A stretch of DNA of 64,000 nt from positions 62,001-126,000 of the forward strand of contig NW_015961953.1 in assembly GCF_000497045.1 (NCBI RefSeq). Direction: 5' to 3'. Below, piece by piece: positions 19,190 through 29,400 of this stretch (the stretch's first letter is position 1; the number at the start of each line of letters is the position of its first letter). The notes below the pieces were generated by a model. That model ran no database searches, was not told where the DNA came from, and worked only from the letters and a program-made list of their open reading frames with translations. The stretch comes from Kalmanozyma brasiliensis GHG001. Its lineage: Eukaryota; Basidiomycota; Ustilaginomycetes; Ustilaginales. A program made the translations under genes and the position numbers.

Positions 19190-22100
19190 ATGTCCCCAGC
19201 TGTCACGCGCGGGACAGCAGCAACCGCTACAAGTGCTTCTCCCGTCACTCCCACCATCGAGGCCATTTCCCCATTCAAGACCCGCAGAGATACCGCTACA
19301 CCAGAAGGCGACCGTCGCTCTTCCACCGCATCTGCCTCTCGTGAACCTTTCGTGCCGAGACGCAAACCGACCAAGCCTTCACCTTACGCATACCTCATCA
19401 CGGAAGCCAACGACAGCGCTGATTCTCTGCACAACTTCGAGCCCAGCGCGGCGGTAAGCACTGCACAGACCCTCAACGTCCCCCCTCGTCCCGTTCGTCC
19501 AGCCTCTGCTCTCGACATCACTTCGCACGCATCGCCGTTCTCTGCCACCTCCCTCGAAGTCGCCAGTCCACGCAGTCCGCAGCCCAGAGCACCACCCTCG
19601 CCACTTCGCAACACAGCGGCTCGCAACACTCGGTCCACGTCACGCAACCTTGGCTCGCTCTCCGTGGAAAAATCGTCGTTCAGCACATCGAGCTCTGCCG
19701 CCACAACACCCGTGCTCCAAACCCGTTCAGCCTTCATCACACCCGCCTCCCGAGCACAGACCCCACAACCTCATCCTCGACCTCGATCCCATACACCGAC
19801 CAGCATGTCGACGCGCACAGCAGCAACGCCGACGCCGTCGACGCCCAAGATCAAAGCTGCCGTCTCTGCCGATGTGGCCGCTCGCATCCGGTCGCCTCGC
19901 AAGCATGCTTCGACCACGACGTTGAGAGCGGCAGCTACTCCATCCACGCCTCTGACCGGTGCGAGTATCCGAGCAGCTCATCCACTGCAGCAGTCCAGCA
20001 AGGACGTCGAACGGGCCGCGGACTATACCCAGTCGTCCTCCACCTGGCAGCATCAAGAAAGCAGGGAGGAAGGGGAGCAACCGGGCGACAGCTCGTTTGT
20101 CTACGATGGTGTCGACGAACACCCTCCGCCTTCAGAAGAAGTGTCTGGCAACGAGACAGTCCAAGTGCACGTTCGACTACGACCTCCCAAACGGGGCGAA
20201 GAATGCGCCTGGTCCGCCAATCCTTACTTCGGCACCGTCGCATTGGAGTCGTCCATCGCCGCAGGTCGAACGCAGAGTGCCAACCTCGGCCCGTTCGCCT
20301 TCGACGGCATCCTCACCGGTTCCGCCAATCGACCGGTGTACATTTCCGTCGCGCGCCCCCTCGTTCGCGCCGCACTCGACGGCTACGACGCCGTCGTCTT
20401 TGCCTACGGCCAAACCGCCTCAGGTAAAACCTTCACGCTGTCGGGAGACGAACAGGGTCAGGAGGCGGGGATCATCCCGCGCGCTGTCCGGGACATCTTT
20501 CGCGGCATCTCCCAGTCTTCTGCGCGCCGAGAGTATCTGTTGCGCGCAAGCTATTTGGAGATCTGGAATGAGGTAGTCAAGGATCTACTTGAGCCGAGCA
20601 ACGTACCCCAGGTGCGGGATGATAAGCGCCGACGTGGGGGAAAGGGAACGACGGTGCAGCCGTTGAGGGAGGAGATTGTCACGAGTCCAGCTCAGGTGCG
20701 GGAGTTGTTGGCGAGAGGACAGACGAATCGTCATGTAGGCGCGACGGATTGGAACGAGCGCAGCAGTCGTTCGCATACGTGTTTCAAGATCACCATCGAG
20801 TCGTGGGAGCGCGATGCCACGCCCACCGAAGCCGGGAGGGCTGGGAAGAAGGTGACGGTGTCGGAGCTGTGTCTGATCGACCTGGCGGGTAGCGAGCGGT
20901 ACGTGTCGCAAGGATCGGATCGTCGAGCCGAAGGTGCGCATATCAACAAATCGCTCTTGACGCTGGGGAAAGTCATCTATGCGTTGTCGGAAAAGACGGC
21001 TAGCGCAGGTGCGGTCCACATTCCGTATCGCGATTCGAAGCTGACGAGGATCTTGCAGAACTCGTTGTCGGGCAACGCCCGCGTCGCCGTGGTGTGCACC
21101 ATCAACCCCAACCCCGCCGCGGTGGACGAGAGCCTTTCGACGCTCAACTTTGCCAAGCGCATCAAGAAGGTGGGGCTCAACGCGAGGCGCAACGAGGTGG
21201 ATGGTTTATCAGGCGGAATCGGGGCCGAGGCGCAGGCGTTGATCCTTCGCTACCAGACGGAGGCGGATGCGTTACGGAAAATGGTGGAGGATCTCCAACG
21301 AACCAGCCAGAGCCAAGTGGTCGAGGTGGAGGACGAACGGATCCGCGAGTTGCAAGAACGGCTGGATGTGATCGGATCGTTGGTCGTCCGCGGTGGTCGA
21401 TCCGACGCAGACTATGGTTCGGACGACGAAGTCCCACGTCACGCCTCGCGCACGCCTAGCAGCAGCAGTTGTGCGGGTACAACCATCGAATCGACACCCA
21501 CCACCTCGCGATCCACCTCTCACTCCTCCGCCTACGCCCGCCCCGTCTCCCCGACCAAGCGGCACAACTTCGGCTTTGACGATCCACCGCACCTTCTTGC
21601 CGAAAAACTCTTTCTCGCGAATCGCAAGATCGACACCTTAACCCGAAAACTCGCCGCCCGCCCCGAAGTGCCAGCGACCTCCTCGGCGCAAGCGTCGCTC
21701 ATCTCGTCGCTCCAGCAGCAAATCCGCGAACTCGAAGCGGTGTGCGAGGCGCAAGCCACCGATGCACCCCCGAAAATTCGCGAAGACGTCGAGCGCGAAT
21801 TCTCGCTCCGATTGCACGAGTTGCAGCAGAAGGTGATGGAGAAGGATGCGTTCATCCAAGAGCTCCAGGAAGAGGGGGTACGGTTGAGGAAGGTGAATGA
21901 GAAACTGATGGAGTTGGCGCATGCGCAGACGAGGGATATGGTGGAGAATCTCTCTCCCTCTCGACGTCCGACTTCGCCGCTCAAGCCGACAGACGCGGGG
22001 AATAGCCCCAGACGCAGGTTGATAGGGGAGAAGAGGACAAGGCCCATGAGCCTGTTCAACCCCACACCCGCCGCATTTGACTTTGCAGCGTTGAGGACCA

Positions 22101-22294
22101 CCCTGGAAGCAGTGGAACCGGTCGGCGAGCCGAAGAAGCTCACCTCCGGGACAGGAGCAAAGAGGAGGAGCATCAGCAACGATTATACGCTCTTGGTGGG
22201 CGGCACGCAGGAGATCGAGCAGGAGATCCAACAGAAGTCGGCGGCCATCCCGGCCAGCGAGACGTTTGCCGTGCTGCCTGCGTTTACGCGATAG
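19190..22294 (+). CDS. Kinesin-7 (CENP-E/Kip2-like) motor protein
   Basis: 1034 aa, one exon. A long Ser/Thr/Pro/Arg-rich disordered N-terminal extension (about 1-320) precedes the motor domain (about 320-680). Motor motifs are intact: P-loop GQTASGKT at 407-414, switch I NERSSRSH at 522-529, switch II DLAGSE at 564-569, and HIPYRDSKLTRILQNSLSGN. The neck and stalk carry coiled coils (about 690-740 and 800-930) with Ser-rich linkers. The N-terminal placement after an extension and the motor sequence fit the kinesin-7 group, plus-end motors acting on microtubule ends or kinetochores. The motor has a basic insertion (DDKRRRGGKG) in the first half. The extension is rich in SP/TP sites and may be a mitotic phosphorylation target. 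Confidence 0.93.
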   Translation: MSPAVTRGTAATATSASPVTPTIEAISPFKTRRDTATPEGDRRSSTASASREPFVPRRKPTKPSPYAYLITEANDSADSLHNFEPSAAVSTAQTLNVPPRPVRPASALDITSHASPFSATSLEVASPRSPQPRAPPSPLRNTAARNTRSTSRNLGSLSVEKSSFSTSSSAATTPVLQTRSAFITPASRAQTPQPHPRPRSHTPTSMSTRTAATPTPSTPKIKAAVSADVAARIRSPRKHASTTTLRAAATPSTPLTGASIRAAHPLQQSSKDVERAADYTQSSSTWQHQESREEGEQPGDSSFVYDGVDEHPPPSEEVSGNETVQVHVRLRPPKRGEECAWSANPYFGTVALESSIAAGRTQSANLGPFAFDGILTGSANRPVYISVARPLVRAALDGYDAVVFAYGQTASGKTFTLSGDEQGQEAGIIPRAVRDIFRGISQSSARREYLLRASYLEIWNEVVKDLLEPSNVPQVRDDKRRRGGKGTTVQPLREEIVTSPAQVRELLARGQTNRHVGATDWNERSSRSHTCFKITIESWERDATPTEAGRAGKKVTVSELCLIDLAGSERYVSQGSDRRAEGAHINKSLLTLGKVIYALSEKTASAGAVHIPYRDSKLTRILQNSLSGNARVAVVCTINPNPAAVDESLSTLNFAKRIKKVGLNARRNEVDGLSGGIGAEAQALILRYQTEADALRKMVEDLQRTSQSQVVEVEDERIRELQERLDVIGSLVVRGGRSDADYGSDDEVPRHASRTPSSSSCAGTTIESTPTTSRSTSHSSAYARPVSPTKRHNFGFDDPPHLLAEKLFLANRKIDTLTRKLAARPEVPATSSAQASLISSLQQQIRELEAVCEAQATDAPPKIREDVEREFSLRLHELQQKVMEKDAFIQELQEEGVRLRKVNEKLMELAHAQTRDMVENLSPSRRPTSPLKPTDAGNSPRRRLIGEKRTRPMSLFNPTPAAFDFAALRTTLEAVEPVGEPKKLTSGTGAKRRSISNDYTLLVGGTQEIEQEIQQKSAAIPASETFAVLPAFTR

Positions 22295-22646
22295 ATCAGG
22301 TCACCTTGTCACCACTCTAATCCCATTCTTGCTAGCGAAGCTGTCGTCGTACTGTCCGAATTCACTTGATACCCTCACCACACCTTCTCCGTCTTGGATA
22401 GGTCTGTTCTTTTCCATCGTCATTTTGGAGCCCCATTTTTTTCCCACAATTTCCTTTGGGCAAGATTAATGAGAGAGGCTCACAACTTGAGCTTTGACTC
22501 TGGGCAAAAGTGAACGTGCTTTCATTGTGCAGGTTGTGGTTGCAATTCTGTGGCAAGCAACGACGGCGGACCAACATGACGGATCATGATGACCCCATTT
22601 CGATCAAGACCTCGTAGCAAAAAGAAGACCGAAAAAGAAGAAAGCA
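22295..22646. other. Kinesin 3' flank
   Basis: 352 bp of non-coding sequence between the kinesin stop and the tRNA. Nothing is recognised except A/G-rich sequence just beyond the tRNA 3' end (22618-22645), which on the minus strand reads as pyrimidines and includes a T run that may act as the Pol III terminator. Confidence 0.45.
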
Positions 22647-22751
22647 TGACTAGTCTGGGATTCGAACCCAGGAATCCTGGTGTGCGGAGCCGCGTATTCG
22701 AAAATGTTAGATTCCTAAAACCAGTGTGTTAGGCCACTTCACCAACCAGCC
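22647..22751 (-). tRNA. Intron-containing tRNA, anticodon UAG (tRNA-Leu)
   Basis: On the minus strand the acceptor arms GGCTGGT (22751-22745) and ACTAGTC (22654-22648) pair along all seven positions, followed by discriminator A at 22647. The T arm is CTGGG-TTCGAAT-CCCAG. The anticodon stem CTGGT/ACCAG encloses a loop TTTAGGC with anticodon TAG at 22717-22715. A 31-nt intron (about 22713-22683) separates positions 37 and 38 and carries CTAA, complementary to the anticodon, as expected for a splicing-competent precursor. The D arm (GTG-AAGTGGCCTAA-CAC) is of the class II type. The variable region is only GATTC, which is odd for leucine. The fold was drawn by hand. Confidence 0.78.
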
Positions 22752-23495
22752 GTGTATCGCCGGTCCGGGCTCTTATTGTACTCATATATACATCAATTAA
22801 ACTGCAATCTTAGCTGTAGAACGGGAAGCCGCATCCGGGACCCTGACGACGCACTGACCGGCATTTGAGCTGAGTTTTGGCTACATCGTTCTAGACCTGC
22901 CACCACCACCACCGTCATCTCTCCGACCGGGCTTGCAGGAGAGTCGAGACTCTTGACGCGCGGACTCGGCGACCAAACAAACAAACAGACAAAGGGTGCA
23001 TAGTGCTCCGACCGCGCGCGACACGATCCAGACACCCTCTCGGGTTTGGGGCTCAGCGAGGTCACGCCGTCGGTGTTGCACAGGCGGTCCAAGTACCGTT
23101 GGAGATCCGCGTGGGCTATCACAACGACGGGCCTCGCCGAATTGCGATAAGAGGCTGTTATACGAAGACACCTTTCAGGCACCGCGCTTCCGCCTTCCGA
23201 ACGATCAGAGGTCTGGACCGCACGGCGAACGATTCCGCATCTTATCAAGCCCCACGGCGACCAAGCCGGCCAAGGTGTTCCGCATCTTATCGAGCCCCCG
23301 AGGCGAGTCAGTGTGGGCGATCTCGGAGGATTGATTCGTTGCGATCGACGTCTGAACGACGTCCAGCCTTGTTGAGGACTGACGAGGTGGCTGTCATTTG
23401 CCCCATCCAACGGCCCTCGTCGACGCTCTTGGCATCTGTTGTTCACACACGAACACACAAGTGACGCTGCCACGCGATCTCCACCAGCGGCAAGA
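22752..23495. other. Intergenic region between tRNA and DUF2015-like gene
   Basis: 744 bp without a convincing gene. It contains two copies of a short segment reading cgcatcttatc(a/g)agccc around 23238 and 23280, and a simple aaacaaacaaacag run near 22976. It must contain the promoter of the plus-strand gene at 23496. Confidence 0.5.
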
Positions 23496-24002
23496 ATGTA
23501 CCACAGCCTGCTCACAGCGTCATTCTTCCTGGCGCTGGTGATCCTCCTCTACCGCAATCGCCAGTTCTTCGTGTCTCTCCTACCCGAGAGCGTGTCATCT
23601 CGCATGCCCGCATCCTTCCAGCCATCCCTCCCTCCACTCTCGGCGACACCCCCCTCTAATCGTGGCACGCTGCTCAATCGGCTCCTCTCGCCCTTCACCC
23701 GCACCCCTTACACGCCCCTTCCCACCTCTTGGAACTCCCAACTGTCAGCCGGCCTCTCCTCGTCCCTCTTCGACATCTCCACCAACATCGCCGACGGCGA
23801 CACCCGCACGGGTCTCGACGAGACAGGCGCACAAGATGTGCAGACTATCATGCGCGATCACGGAGTCGGGTTCGACCAGGCAAGATTGATCAGGCATAAA
23901 CAGGTGTTGAGGGCGAACAATATCGATCCCAACACGGGGCTGCCGTTGGATAGCAAGGCGGTGACTAGTTTGGGTGGCAGGCCCGGCGGGAGTAGGGGAT
24001 GA
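23496..24002 (+). CDS. Small membrane-anchored protein, DUF2015-like
   Basis: 168 aa from ATG 23496 (context caagaATGtac). An N-terminal hydrophobic segment (SLLTASFFLALVILLY, about residues 4-20) is followed by a Pro/Ser-rich linker. The conserved C-terminal block reads IMRDHGVGFDQARLIRHKQ and then NNIDPNTGLPLDSKAVT. That last part matches, from memory, the fungal DUF2015 family of short single-span proteins with unknown function. A role cannot be inferred. Confidence 0.8.
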   Translation: MYHSLLTASFFLALVILLYRNRQFFVSLLPESVSSRMPASFQPSLPPLSATPPSNRGTLLNRLLSPFTRTPYTPLPTSWNSQLSAGLSSSLFDISTNIADGDTRTGLDETGAQDVQTIMRDHGVGFDQARLIRHKQVLRANNIDPNTGLPLDSKAVTSLGGRPGGSRG

Positions 24003-24245
24003 GCGAGGGGTGCGCAATATACCCCGCGAACAACCGCGCACCAGCTGTACGTCAGACACGCGAAATCACGATTTGATCCCACGGACTCAGCGCTCAGATT
24101 GTGACACGAAAGGCGTGGCAGAGATCTTGATACAGAGTGATCAGCTGACGACTTCGTACAATCACACAAAAGACGATGTGGCAGAAAACCCGATTGAAAC
24201 GATACAAATACATATGAAGCCCGTAACATCGAAAGTATGTGCGAC

Positions 24246-26405
24246 CTAAGAGGCGGTGACCTCGTGTGGCACCCCCACAGAGGCAAACGTGCTTCTTCTT
24301 CGACACCACCCTTCATCATCCACCTCGCCATCCTCTGCCTCTGACCCGGTCACGGCCTCTGGCACGTCCGGTCGGTGCCTGAGCTCTCCGCTGCTGGTGC
24401 TTCTCCCAAAGGTGGGTCTGAACGTCGGTCGAAAGATCGGACCTTCTTGGCTCGAGTTGCTCGAGCTCCTCCTTCTTGTGAGCAGTGCGATGTCATCCCG
24501 ACTCTCCCTCCTCCCAAAGCTAAAAGGGAGATATTCACCCGGTCCATCGCTAACGAAGGAGTCCTTGCGGGAGAAACCACGTGGAAACGCATCCCCTGGG
24601 CTCTGGGTGTACGGATCCACTCCGGACCAGGGGAAGTCTTCCTCGGCCATCTCGGCGGCGGATGTCTCGCGCGAATGGCCTTGCGGGATGGTAGGCATCT
24701 TGCGTGTGCTACCCCCCGCAAACGCGGTGGTGGGGACAAACCCGGACGATCGACGACGACCCATCTGCCATACAGACGATGCGTCGGGTATGTCGCGCGC
24801 CGGCTTGATGCGGCCAACGAGGCGATTTGAAGTGTCGCCGAAGGAGCGGGAGGGGTGGGTTTGAGACCGAACTGCGCGGGTTCGCCACGCATCGACGAGC
24901 CGGTGGTGCTAGGTCGTTTGGTTTTGCCCCTTGGGAGGGTTCGGAACTTGTCCGCCTCCCGACCGCCAAGGGGAGCCGGGGCGAGAGAAGCGTGTCGACT
25001 ACCAGCAACGCTCTCTGGCACCCCGCCCGGCAACCCACCTGCGAACGGACCACGCACCGAACCCGCGTCGACGAACACGTGCTCCAGCTGCAGACTGTTC
25101 GCCACGGGCGTCGGCGCGGAGACGCGCGGCCAGGTCGACTGGCTCACCCGCGTAGGGACGCTGTTGCTGCTCGACACGCGATGCGGACGAGGACGGTGTT
25201 CGATGCTGCTCTGCCAACTCGCGCGGGCAGCAGCGTCTTCAAGGGTTTTCTCCCACTCCAGCTCGTGCGGCGATGCCAGCTGAGGTGGGGCGAAGAGCGA
25301 GCGGACGGATTCTCGAGATGGCGTGCCACGCAAACGCGAAGATGGGCGTGGATGACTACCCGATTTGCGACTGGGGAGCTCACCCATCGATGTCTCGGGT
25401 GAAGTGGCAGGTGTGCTCGAAAAGTGCGTGCTGCTCGCCGATAACGGTGGGGAAAGCGAGTCGGTGGTGAGATCGTTGAACCGGGACGCAAGGTCTTCCG
25501 TCTCGCGCGTCCGAGTGCGTGGGAACGTGCCCGACTTGGGCGGTGGCGACGCAGGTTCGCGCACGAATGGGATGATCTTCATCAAGATGCGGCTGCGCCG
25601 CTTGGTCGAAGAGGTCGACCCGTTGGAGCGGAGGGAGGAATCGTCATATCGACGCCCACTCATGCTCGTGCGGGAAGCTTGGCGAGCCAACTCTGAACTT
25701 GGCCGAGACATTTTCTATTCAAACAAAGTGAGCGGGATGGTCAGCGACGATGATTCACATGAACACGTGAGTATGTGGGGAGATGGTAACGTACCCGCTG
25801 CGTTTTGCTTCGACTTTGGCGGGAGGTGCGGAAAGAGTGATGGGATCAGGCAACGACACAACCGAGTCCATGGACTTTTTGGGCGCGTTGACGATCGAAG
25901 AAGAGGAGCCGCGCGGTGGGATGCGAGAGCTGTCGATGCCCGGTGTCGAGGGTGGTGCTGAGGATTCCTCGTCGGAACTCGCCAAGAGAAGTTCGCGGAT
26001 GTCTTCCTCGGCAGCGACAACGCCTGATGCTGTTGCAGTCTCGCTGTCCGGGTAGACGAGGAGGGTGGAGCGCGAAAAGTGCGTCTGCGAGTAGTGGAGC
26101 TCGTCGAAGCGGCTCGAGTCGGACGAGCTGATGGTGGAGACGGCGGCGCTGGTGGCTGCTCTCCTGAAACCGGGTCGTTGAGGGAAGGCGGATGTAGAAG
26201 GTGAAGACGGAAGACTGTGGATACCGCCCTGCTTGGGGTGGATGCTGTTGGAACGCGATCGTGATGGCGATGCTCTCAGGAAGCCCTCGGGAACAGCAAG
26301 CGTCTGACGGCTGGATGAAGCTTGTGCAGAGGTGAAGTAGGCGTCGTCCTCGCTGTGGCGACTGGTGGAGGGGAGCGGCGCAGAGAGGATGGACAGATGG
26401 GACAT
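24246..26405 (-). CDS. Ser-rich disordered protein with one intron and a broken frame
   Basis: Exon 1 runs from ATG 26405 to about 25795 (MSHLSILSAPLPSTSRHSED). The donor GTACGT at 25794 and branch CTGAC are clear. An AATAG acceptor at 25715 is out of phase with this donor; CCAAG at 25698 is in phase. Exon 2 continues from about 25711 (SRILMKIIPFVREP, SRFNDLTTDSLSPPLSAS). Near 24830-24870 the coding-like composition switches frame by one base: beyond it the sequence DTSNRLVGRIKPARDIPDAS and then the C-terminal 172 codons (24764-24246, GPGEYLPFSFGRRESRDD) look genuine, while the first frame becomes Arg/Trp/Cys-rich. No intron fits the switch, so an indel is likely. Function unknown; low-complexity, phospho-site-rich. 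Confidence 0.65.
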
Positions 26406-29400
26406 GATGGTCGGAAAGCAAGGGAGAGGATGGTCTCGTAGATGTAGATGTAGTTGAAGCGCAGTCGGTCAAGGTTGAGGGGGGGACTCCGGATCGAGCC
26501 TGCGGACCGAGGAGAGGATATGGTGCCTTCTTTTTAAAGATTTCGGACCAAAGCTAAGCGAGACACCTGACAGGGCGAGGGAGAGCCTCGACTCCAGAAG
26601 CAGGAACGCGGTCGGTCAGCTGTCACCAAATAGCGCGAAAAATGGGGGAGAGAGAGAGACACCGCAGCCAGGGCGAGACCACGCTGCAGCGAGACGAGAT
26701 CGGATAGGCAGCAAACAAAACTGGACAACACACAGGCGAGACACCGCACGGCAAGTCAAGTTGGACAGGCGACTCGCGTAGCTCGACCAGGATCGAGACT
26801 CGGGAGAGTCCATCTCGGAAAAAAACGCACGTCGGGGACAGACAGCTGAGACTCGGCTGGCAAGCGAAATGTCAACGGGAGTCTCACGGCAGCGCAGGCC
26901 GATGGCGTACCTCGGGATGCAGAGCAAGTCAACAGCGTGACAGATGACGAGTCGCAAAGCGAGTCAAGCGACTGACGTGGGGAGTGCATGCTGGTGCGTG
27001 GGACACTTTCATGCTGACCGACATTTGTTTGCTGCGATGCTGCGTTGCTGAGTGGTCATCGACGTTGGCCGCATTCTGTCATGGTGAGAATGGTTCGGAG
27101 TGCGATCTCACGGCCTCCGTTCCAGCTGTGATGGGTCGGAGAGACAGATGAAAGCGCGGAGTTGCAAAGGCGCTGATCCCACTCAGCATTGTGCGGCGAC
27201 CTTGTTCAAAATTTAATTTTTTATTCAAAAAAAAAAGAAAAAAGCCTTCTTCTTCGCTTGACCATCACGTTGATGTTTGCTGCCCACGAGGCAGTCCGAT
27301 TCGTAAGGCAAGCATTTCGGCCTTTGACGACGATCGTAGCCGTTGCTCATATTCATGACCGACCCCTTGTGTCTCCGTGAAAGGTGAGCTCTAGCCTCAC
27401 TTTGGTTGTCGTAACCATTCAAACAATACTCCGCTGAACGGCATTCCAGAGAGCGGCGCACGGCCTACCAACAATCAAGGCCCGACGGCGGTCAAGTGCA
27501 TGTCGGTACAGAGCCAGCGAGACACGTCGGCGACAACGCAATGGCGCCATAGCAATGCCAGTCGATGCTCATCGCAGCGGTACATTGGAAACTATGCCGA
27601 GCTGTTGGCATCCCAGTCTTTCAGATGCGGTTGAGCGAGACGATGGAGAACAAATGGCGACCTGGCTGCCCGACGATGAGATTAGCCCTACACATTAGTG
27701 CGCGGATATGGCTTGCATTGATGTAAAAGATCGGTGCAAGCCACTCAAGCCTTCAAGTGTGACGTAGGCCATGGGTACAAGAGGCAATTTATCCACTGCC
27801 AAGCCCAATCAAGTCTCGACAATGTGAGCTCTTCCCGCGGATCGAGGTGGCTTGCAGCGCAATGAAGTCCCGAGGGTCCATCTAGCCACATCCAGCCGCA
27901 ACCCAAACCTCGGACCAAGGAGTCCGAGCTGCAGCGTGGTGAAACAGCGCTAGTGATACAACTCGGACCGGGTGCAGCTAGCGCGTCGCTGTTGTCGGTC
28001 TGGCACGCCCAATTTTCCAACGTGGACCTGAACGCATCAAGCAATCCCTGTAAGTTCACCGCGTGCCACTCTGCCTCCGACGAACTATTTCAGGACCGAG
28101 ATGGCCGTCGTAATTCGGAGCTCAGCTGACGCTAACAAGCACTGGTGACCGGATCGGTGTCTCGGTAGGAGGAGTTGTAATCCGAATGACCGAGATTGAC
28201 CGAGCTGGCCGTGTCGAGGGGCTTGTAAGACAATACGACAGAGCAGTCTATTCAGAGGGACAACAAAAAGTGTCGGGATGGTAGCTCTAGGCCCTCCATT
28301 CAAGACTTGAACGTGGGACAAAAGGTGTTTGGATCTGCAGTGGTGCAGGCTGGTCGAGATGTGGCCGGCGAAATATTCCCAATGCGGAAGATGTTAGTCG
28401 AGGTCCAAATTGACGTCGGAATGTCAAATTGTGCACCGTGGCAGAGCGAAGCGAATCGTCGGCCCTTTTTTAGCCGCGCGAAAAGCGCGGAGCAGTCCTT
28501 CACAGCATGCTGACTCCTTCTTCATCAATGTCGACTTGAGAAGAAGACCTCTATGCATTGACACGCATACAGGCTACAGTCAGAGTGCTCTCGCGTACTT
28601 TTGATCGGCGGCGGACGATGGTATCAAAGCTTTCCGTCCAGAGGCGCTTCTGCACTGCCGATCGCGTCAAATGATCTTCGGGACGCGCCTTTCGAGAACT
28701 GGATTGACGCGGGGAGCGCTGCACGAGGCTCTTATTCTGAAATGTAATTTTGCAAGACGCGCGGCAAGCGAAGTGTCCAAGTCTGCAGTCGCCTCTGCCC
28801 TTTGGTGCTCCGCTTTGTTATTGGTTCTTCCTTCGCTGTCTGTCAACATCCACCGGAACAAGGCTCTGCTTTGGCTTCGACTCGATCCGGCTCTCCCATC
28901 GTCTCACGGCCGTTGAGAGGTGCACCCTTTTCCACTTGAGTCTAGACTGTCGTCCTCACGTGGTCCCACTGCGCTGTGCATGGACCTAGACCTCCTCACG
29001 GCGATTCGGTTACGCGACCATGCTGTTTGTCATCTCGCTACGCCTTTGAGCACCAACCAGTCGCCGTACAATGACAGCTGCAAGCAGCACAGATCTCTGC
29101 GACAGCCGATGAGATCCCGGGTTGCTGGAAAAAGACCGTTTGCGAGCCGCGGGCAGTCCCGAGTCTCAATTTGCAGCCATGTTGAACCACACGCCAAATG
29201 CAAGCTGCCGAATGCATTCTGTCGGCAGCGGTCAAATATCGCACCGATCTTCGAGGTGGGTCGGTGACGGGTGTGTCTCCCAAAGCATTGGTCGGAGTAG
29301 ACACGGTTGCCGTTGATCGCAGCGTGAGCTCACCGTGGCTGGCAGGAACGAGTAAGGCGGCGGGGACGCCGTGACAGGCCGTGTGCTGAGAGCCACCTGA

